Position numbers and translations under genes: made by a program | Shown: positions 59,477 through 64,000 of the stretch, piece after piece | How the letters are laid out: every line of letters starts with the position of its first letter | Position numbering within the stretch: the first letter of the stretch is position 1 | The notes under the pieces: model-generated | What the model saw: only the letters and a program-made list of their open reading frames with translations | What the model was told of the DNA's origin: nothing | Database searches by the model: none | NCBI GenBank assembly: GCA_030295235.1 | Contig: AP026124.1 | Location: forward strand, 2,046,001 to 2,110,000 | Length of the DNA stretch: 64,000 nucleotides | Source of the DNA: Fistulifera solaris | Lineage: Eukaryota; Bacillariophyta; Bacillariophyceae; Naviculales; Stauroneidaceae | Reading direction: 5' to 3'

Positions 59477-61719
59477 ATGCCAAAGACGAAAGCCAAAGAA
59501 GAAATCACGAAAGAGACTCAACAATCTTCTGCCGATGATTCATTTCAAAGACTGCCTCTCTCGAGTGGCGTTCTCGAATACATCCAGGAACAAAATTTTA
59601 CTCGCATGACACCGGTACAAGCTGCTACCATTCCGCTTTTCCTTGCCTCAAAAGATGTCGCCGTTCAAGCTGTTACAGGCTCCGGCAAAACTCTAGCTTT
59701 TCTTATTCCTGTCGTTGAAGCGATTTTGCGCAAAAAGTTCAAAAAACACCAAGCGGGTGCTTTGATTTTGTCGCCGACCCGCGAGTTGGCGCAACAGACC
59801 CACGCTGTAGCTGCAGCACTGTGCAGACATTGTCAATTAAAGGAACCGCTGCTGCTGGTGGGTGGCTCTTCGGCGGCCAGTAGTTCGGCTTCCACGAGAC
59901 CGGTGACGGCCGACTTGCAATCCTTTCAAGAGATCGGTCACGACATTTTGATCGGAACACCGGGCCGTGTAGAGGACATTTTGACCAAGTATAGCGTCAT
60001 TGATACCTCTGAACTTGAGTATTTGATTTTGGATGAGGCAGATGTCTTATTGAATTTGGGATTTGCCATTACGCTGCAAAGTATTCTGAAGAGGCTTCCG
60101 AAAATGAGACGGACGGGTCTTTTCAGTGCAACCACCTCTTGTACAAATACAAGTCTGAAGGAATGGATGGGGCGAGCTGGTTTGCGTAACCCAGTGTGGA
60201 TTGATGTAGCAGTAACGACCAATGTTGCTGAGACGCGAACGGCCCAGGCGACTCCTACATCACTCACCAACTACTTTTTGGTGTGCCCGTTGGACGAGAA
60301 GCTATCAAGATTGGCTGTTTTCCTGCAAGACCATAGCTCCGAAAAAAATCATCGTGTTTTGTCTCACTTGTGCATGTGTCGATTTTTATGGCAATGCTTT
60401 GAAAGTTTTGCTCCCAACCGTATCGATCGAGCCATTGCACGGGAAAATGGTCCAAAAGCGCCGTGAGAAATCCATGGAACGATTTCGAAGTGACGCGGAA
60501 GGAGGAACTTTACTGTGTACTGATGTGGCAGCTCGGGGGCTGGATGTATCAAACGTGAACTGGGTGGTGCAGTTCGATGCCCCACAGGATCCGGCCTTTT
60601 ACGTTCACCGTGTAGGTCGATCGGCACGAGCTGGAAAATCCGGAAATAGTCTATTGTTTTTGACGAGGAAAGAAGAAGCGTATGTGGACTTGTTAAAAAT
60701 GAGAAAGGTGCCTCTTTCTCCCTTGCCTTCATCGGAACGATGCAGTCCCTTATCCTTGAAAATAATGTAGAAGAGGGGACTGAGAAGGAGGCAACAAAAC
60801 GCAAGGCAGACAAATCAAAAGAAGAGGAACCCACAAAAGGCACTATCCGTTGCGCTGATGGAAGTGAAATCGAAGACATTCTTCCCAAAGTAAAGGATCT
60901 TGTGCTGACCGATCGTGATTTTCTGGAAAAGGTACGAAGGCCTTCACCTCGTACATTCGAGCCTATAAGGAACATCATTGTTCTTTCATTTTCAGGTAAG
61001 CCATTATTTCTTGATTCTTTTCACGCATGGGCGTGCCATTGTGCATTCACTGAACGCCTCCTAAAATGGGAGACGATGTAGTGTTTGGGCTGTGCCGTAG
61101 AGTGCAAAACGATGTTGGACCTGCCGATGATCATCAGTCATTGCTTGTTCCGGGTAGATATCCCTATGTGTGACGTTCTCAGACTCATGAAGGAACCCAA
61201 TGCCCCAACACACCTTATGCTTACCAATACCTTTGTCTTGTATTGGTTCACAGATTCGCTTCCTTGGATTTAGGCTTACTGGCGACAGCGTTCTGTCTGT
61301 TACGATTGCCCAAAATGCCGGAGCTGCAAGACGTTTTACAGAAACACAAGGGTAAACTGCCACGTTTTCAACCCGCGGGTCGTGAAGTTGATATTTTCGC
61401 CATTCCGTATCGTGATAAGGTTCGCGAAACCGCCCGCCAAAAGCGTTTACTGCAGGAGCAGGAAGCCGGAGGTAAGAACGCGAAGCAGTTGCAAGCCGAA
61501 CAGAAAAAGGCCGAAAAAGAGCGCAAATTGCAAGAGAGACGCCAAAAGGCCATGGAAAAGGGTCGAAATCCAGATAAGAAGCGTGGTCGTAATGCTCGTA
61601 TTGTAGATGAGTGGGACGATTTGGCCAAGGAGGAAAGATTGTACAAAAAGTTACGTAAAGGCAAAATCACCAAGGAGGATTTGGAAAAGAGCTTAATGAA
61701 GAATAAGCGTATAAATTAA
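59477..61719 (+). CDS. DEAD-box RNA helicase of the DDX55/Spb4 group
   Basis: Motifs in order: Q region [14 protein letters not shown], motif [12 protein letters not shown] (AxTGSGKT), Ia [18 protein letters not shown] in [20 protein letters not shown] (LFSATTS), [32 protein letters not shown]. The extension [18 protein letters not shown], then [24 protein letters not shown] and a basic tail ([18 protein letters not shown]) are characteristic of Spb4/DDX55, a 60S ribosome-assembly helicase. Intron 60996-61253, 258 nt, in phase with SFIFR|FASLD. Frame breaks: one A extra near 60346 (A7 run), one base short near 60722 and 60930. The start [11 protein letters not shown] at 59477 is good. Confidence 0.87.
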
Positions 61720-61843
61720 AACTCCAGGCAATAGTTTTACTAATTATGAAGTTAATAAGTAGAAAGTGTACAGTCTGCTGGTGGATTAAGGAGATAGAAA
61801 GGAAAAAATATTTTTTTAAAAGAGATTTCAATCGGTTTTCAAG

Positions 61844-62947
61844 TTATGAAGTTTCTACAACGCTTAAAATCTGCGGATGGGACCGGAGGATCGAGAAAAT
61901 AGCATTGACATCATCTCGAATCGTCAATCCTACAATTTGCAGCAAACCGTTTCTTGTAAGTTTTTCGTCTCGAAGGATTCGCTTTCGATCCGCAACATTT
62001 AGTTTTGTGAATGAGTCGATTCCAAACTGTACCCGATCTCGGATTTCGAGGTCAAACATATTGACACATTCATCACTCAACGAAATAACATTACCGTAAG
62101 ATGGTGATTCGTCTTCGGTAATCATATTAAAATACTTGACATAATACTGATGCTCCATGGCCCGCAAGATACTGTCGTAACCCCGCATGGAGCGGGTCCG
62201 ATGCCGTCCACCCAAATCGATTGATTCTAGAGTACAATTGCGTGTCAATTCTTCCGCGACAACCTCGAAATCATCGTCCGACAAAGCCATATTCCGCAAG
62301 ACGAGATGTTGCAGTGATTTGTAGCGAAAAATCGTTTGCAAGTGGTCAGCACGAATTATAGAAGAATTCTCACGCCAAGGTTTCGACCTTTGGATCACAA
62401 GTCGTTTCAAGTTGGGCAGTTGTGTCAGAATTCTGGCGAACCGATCTGCGACAATTGTGTCGGATTCATGTCTGCCCTGTCTTCGAAAGGTGACATCGGT
62501 AAGAACAACTTCTTCGATGGAAGGAGGGATGCTCAGTTGAAGTAAAGGAAAAAGTATAGGCGACATGAACCCAAATTGGACATGCCGGGAAACACAGAAA
62601 AATTTCAAGTTTTTCATCGATGGACTCATCCATTGTAAAACATCTTCCAGCATGACCGTAAAGACTCCCGTCAACGATGCGGTGATTTCTATGGCTTCTA
62701 GATTCGTCATACGATGCACTAGTTGTATGACGTCACTCCAAGCGCACTGTTCTCGGTTCGCAATCACCACCGCATACAAATGGTTGAGAGCTTCTCCGTT
62801 GACTTTGAGCATTTTAATGCCTCGCACATCTTCCATGCGGACCCACGCCTGGAACCCCTCGACATCGATCCTTGTATTCGAAGGTATAGAGAAGTTGGCT
62901 GTTGGTTGAGTGATGAAATTCGTTACAATCGATAGTAGCGTTGTCAT
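61844..62947 (-). CDS. Leucine-rich-repeat (RNI-like) protein
   Basis: 367 residues, intact frame. Irregular LRRs: MTNLEAIEITASLTG, MKNLKFFCVSRHVQFG, SIEEVVLTDVTFRRQG, LPNLKRLVIQRSKPW, YKSLQHLVLRNMALSDDDFE and NCTLESIDLGG. The N-terminus VEGFQAWVRMEDVRGIKMLKV is a strand-helix cap. The C-terminus is helical with basic residues (RVQFGIDSFTKLNVADRKR). RNI-type LRRs are protein-binding; no kinase, F-box or TM segment is present. Many such proteins exist in diatoms with unknown partners. A poly-A/K stretch (NKNKNK-like DNA) lies just upstream of the ATG in the 5' flank. Confidence 0.65.
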   Translation of the reverse strand: MTTLLSIVTNFITQPTANFSIPSNTRIDVEGFQAWVRMEDVRGIKMLKVNGEALNHLYAVVIANREQCAWSDVIQLVHRMTNLEAIEITASLTGVFTVMLEDVLQWMSPSMKNLKFFCVSRHVQFGFMSPILFPLLQLSIPPSIEEVVLTDVTFRRQGRHESDTIVADRFARILTQLPNLKRLVIQRSKPWRENSSIIRADHLQTIFRYKSLQHLVLRNMALSDDDFEVVAEELTRNCTLESIDLGGRHRTRSMRGYDSILRAMEHQYYVKYFNMITEDESPSYGNVISLSDECVNMFDLEIRDRVQFGIDSFTKLNVADRKRILRDEKLTRNGLLQIVGLTIRDDVNAIFSILRSHPQILSVVETS

Positions 62948-63793
62948 TGTGAAAAATGAAAAACAAAAACAAAAACAAATTGGCGGAAATCATCGGGTTG
63001 TAGCTCCGACTGGATTCAATCACGAGTCGTCACTTTGACTATTTAATTTCACTTTCACCGCAACAGTGAAATTTCGCCGCAACAATGAAACAGCAACAAA
63101 CGTTTTTTTCAGGAAAGTTGAAATACCTGGAATAACCGCTCCTCGATACGACAAGCCACAGATAGATTATCCAGTCATCGATATTGTTGCCGCTGACGAT
63201 GTAGTTGGGAAGGCTTTCGTCCGTCTTGTATGGGATTGCATCGCCGTTGTTTGCAAGCAAACAAGAAAAAACAATCGAAATCATGCAAGGTTACTCAATA
63301 AATGAACATCCACGAGACGAAATCATTATGTTTTCGTTTGCAATATTACCGATTACTTTCCACTTCTACGGTCAGAAAATAAGTGAAGAGCACAGCAGCA
63401 AACACAACAATAGAGAACAGAACAAAATAAACTTGTCTATCAAGTGTACTATATCGCGTCAATCTACTTGGTCTTCTCCTAAATCAAGAATAGACGACCG
63501 AAGCAGCAATCGCGGTGGCTTTCATGAAAAATGAAGGACTCATCATCATGGAAGCCGAGCTAATTTCCTGCTTCTGAACCAAGCCGTTCCGACATCCTCC
63601 CAGATTTTTTTCTGGTGAGACGATACCAGTACTGGTACCTCAGTCTTCTCTAGAATGGAATTCGTGACTGATTTTGCGCTGAGAGCCATACATTTTCTGG
63701 AAGCGGCGATTTTTTTTTTCCTTCATGATTATTGTGTTCTTTTGTCCATCGCAATACTGGCAGTAGTTGAACCGATAGCTGCACAATAATAGT
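62948..63793. other. Divergent intergenic region
   Basis: 846 bases. A (CAAAAA)n-like run at 62950-62980, and a perfect palindrome TACCAGTACTGGTA at 63624-63637 followed by CCTCAGTCTTCT. No gene supported; plus-strand frames near 63066-63534 lack protein-like features. Confidence 0.4.
63624..63637. promoter_or_regulatory. Perfect palindrome TACCAGTACTGGTA
   Basis: 14-base palindrome of the TACC...GGTA family, ~160 bases before the ATG at 63794. Confidence 0.45.
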
Positions 63794-64000
63794 ATGCCCA
63801 AGAAATCGAAAGCACAAATAAAGCGTTTAGCCAAGCGAGCAGAAGCGCGGGGTGAAGTCTACGAAGCTCCAGTAACACCAGTTACCACAGAGGAATCATC
63901 GTCTTCCGCCCAACTGACGAATGTCAAATTACTCGCCGCAAGGCGATTGCAGCAAGAGCTTCTAGACATTGAAAAAGATGAATCGATGAAAGCCAAAGAT
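63794..64000 (+). CDS. Unidentified protein, 5' part only
   Basis: Open from ATG (MPKKSKAQIKRLAKRAEARG) to the window end. The first ~25 residues are strongly basic, followed by a Ser/Thr/Val-rich linker and a helical charged stretch (LLAARRLQQELLDIEKDES). The basic start resembles nuclear or nucleolar proteins, but no family can be named from 69 residues. Confidence 0.6.
   Translation, partial: MPKKSKAQIKRLAKRAEARGEVYEAPVTPVTTEESSSSAQLTNVKLLAARRLQQELLDIEKDESMKAKD

Noticed and set aside
14359-61000. Programmed ribosomal frameshifting as a general explanation of the breaks
   Set aside because: Both +1 and -1 are needed, there is no common slippery heptamer or stop context, and many sites are plain homopolymers. 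Kept only as an alternative for the AGG cases.
1-64000. CRISPR arrays, rRNA, tRNA, LTR or virus-like elements
   Set aside because: Read for direct-repeat/spacer patterns, reverse transcriptase, integrase, capsid and tRNA-like sequence; nothing convincing was seen. A tRNA scan by program would be the decisive test.

Overview
The window looks like nuclear DNA of a diatom, probably a pennate one resembling Phaeodactylum. Genes are densely packed on both strands. Introns are few and short (about 60-90 nt; one of 258 nt) with GT...AG borders. Several preproteins start with a signal peptide followed directly by an aromatic residue (for example CRA^FAP and SSS^FVP), the bipartite plastid-targeting signature of diatoms. 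The core gene set is eukaryotic: RPN1, SEC62, MPP10, NAC-beta, AP-3 mu, SF1/BBP, NUP214, NSUN6, a DDX55/Spb4-type helicase, ATP11, a RAD9 clamp subunit and an SNM1 nuclease. No rRNA, tRNA, CRISPR array, autonomous transposon or virus-like element was recognised.

Layout. 1-14 kb: the 3' end of an unknown gene, RAD9-like, a CAP-domain protein, a two-TM vezatin-like protein, LENG8/SAC3, SEC62, an RluA-type pseudouridine synthase, RPN1 and a CIA30-domain protein. 14-28 kb: a MYND-finger protein, SNM1 with a UBA/PIP tail, an At5g03900-like membrane protein, two tandem SGNH-hydrolase-like membrane proteins, a PH + EDR2/DUF1336 protein and an orphan. 28-39 kb: a dihydrodiol-dehydrogenase-type oxidoreductase, MPP10, a plastid EngB GTPase, NSUN6 and SF1. 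39-46 kb: one large NUP214-like nucleoporin with an internal 186-bp tandem array. 46-64 kb: ATP11, NAC-beta, an MBB1/HCF107-type plastid RNA factor, an M1AP-like protein, an orphan, AP-3 mu, a LON-domain protein, a DDX55/Spb4 helicase, an LRR-like protein and the 5' end of a further gene.

The genes do not form a single pathway, but themes recur: nuclear RNA metabolism and export (LENG8, SF1, MPP10, DDX55, NSUN6, NUP214), genome maintenance or meiosis (RAD9, SNM1, M1AP-like), ER/endomembrane work (SEC62, AP-3, NAC) and organelle biogenesis (EngB, MBB1, ATP11, CIA30, LON).

The strongest unexplained signal is a large set (about 34) of one-base reading-frame breaks inside otherwise well conserved host genes. 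Both signs occur, most often at short homopolymers, and they cluster at 14-28, 32-37, 40-46, 52-54 and 60-61 kb, while other stretches are free of them. Consensus-sequence error is the simplest reading. Intergenic DNA also carries three recurrent palindromic signals: an ~80-bp hairpin element in three copies, a TACCTGGTA motif and a GACTG...CAGTC inverted repeat.
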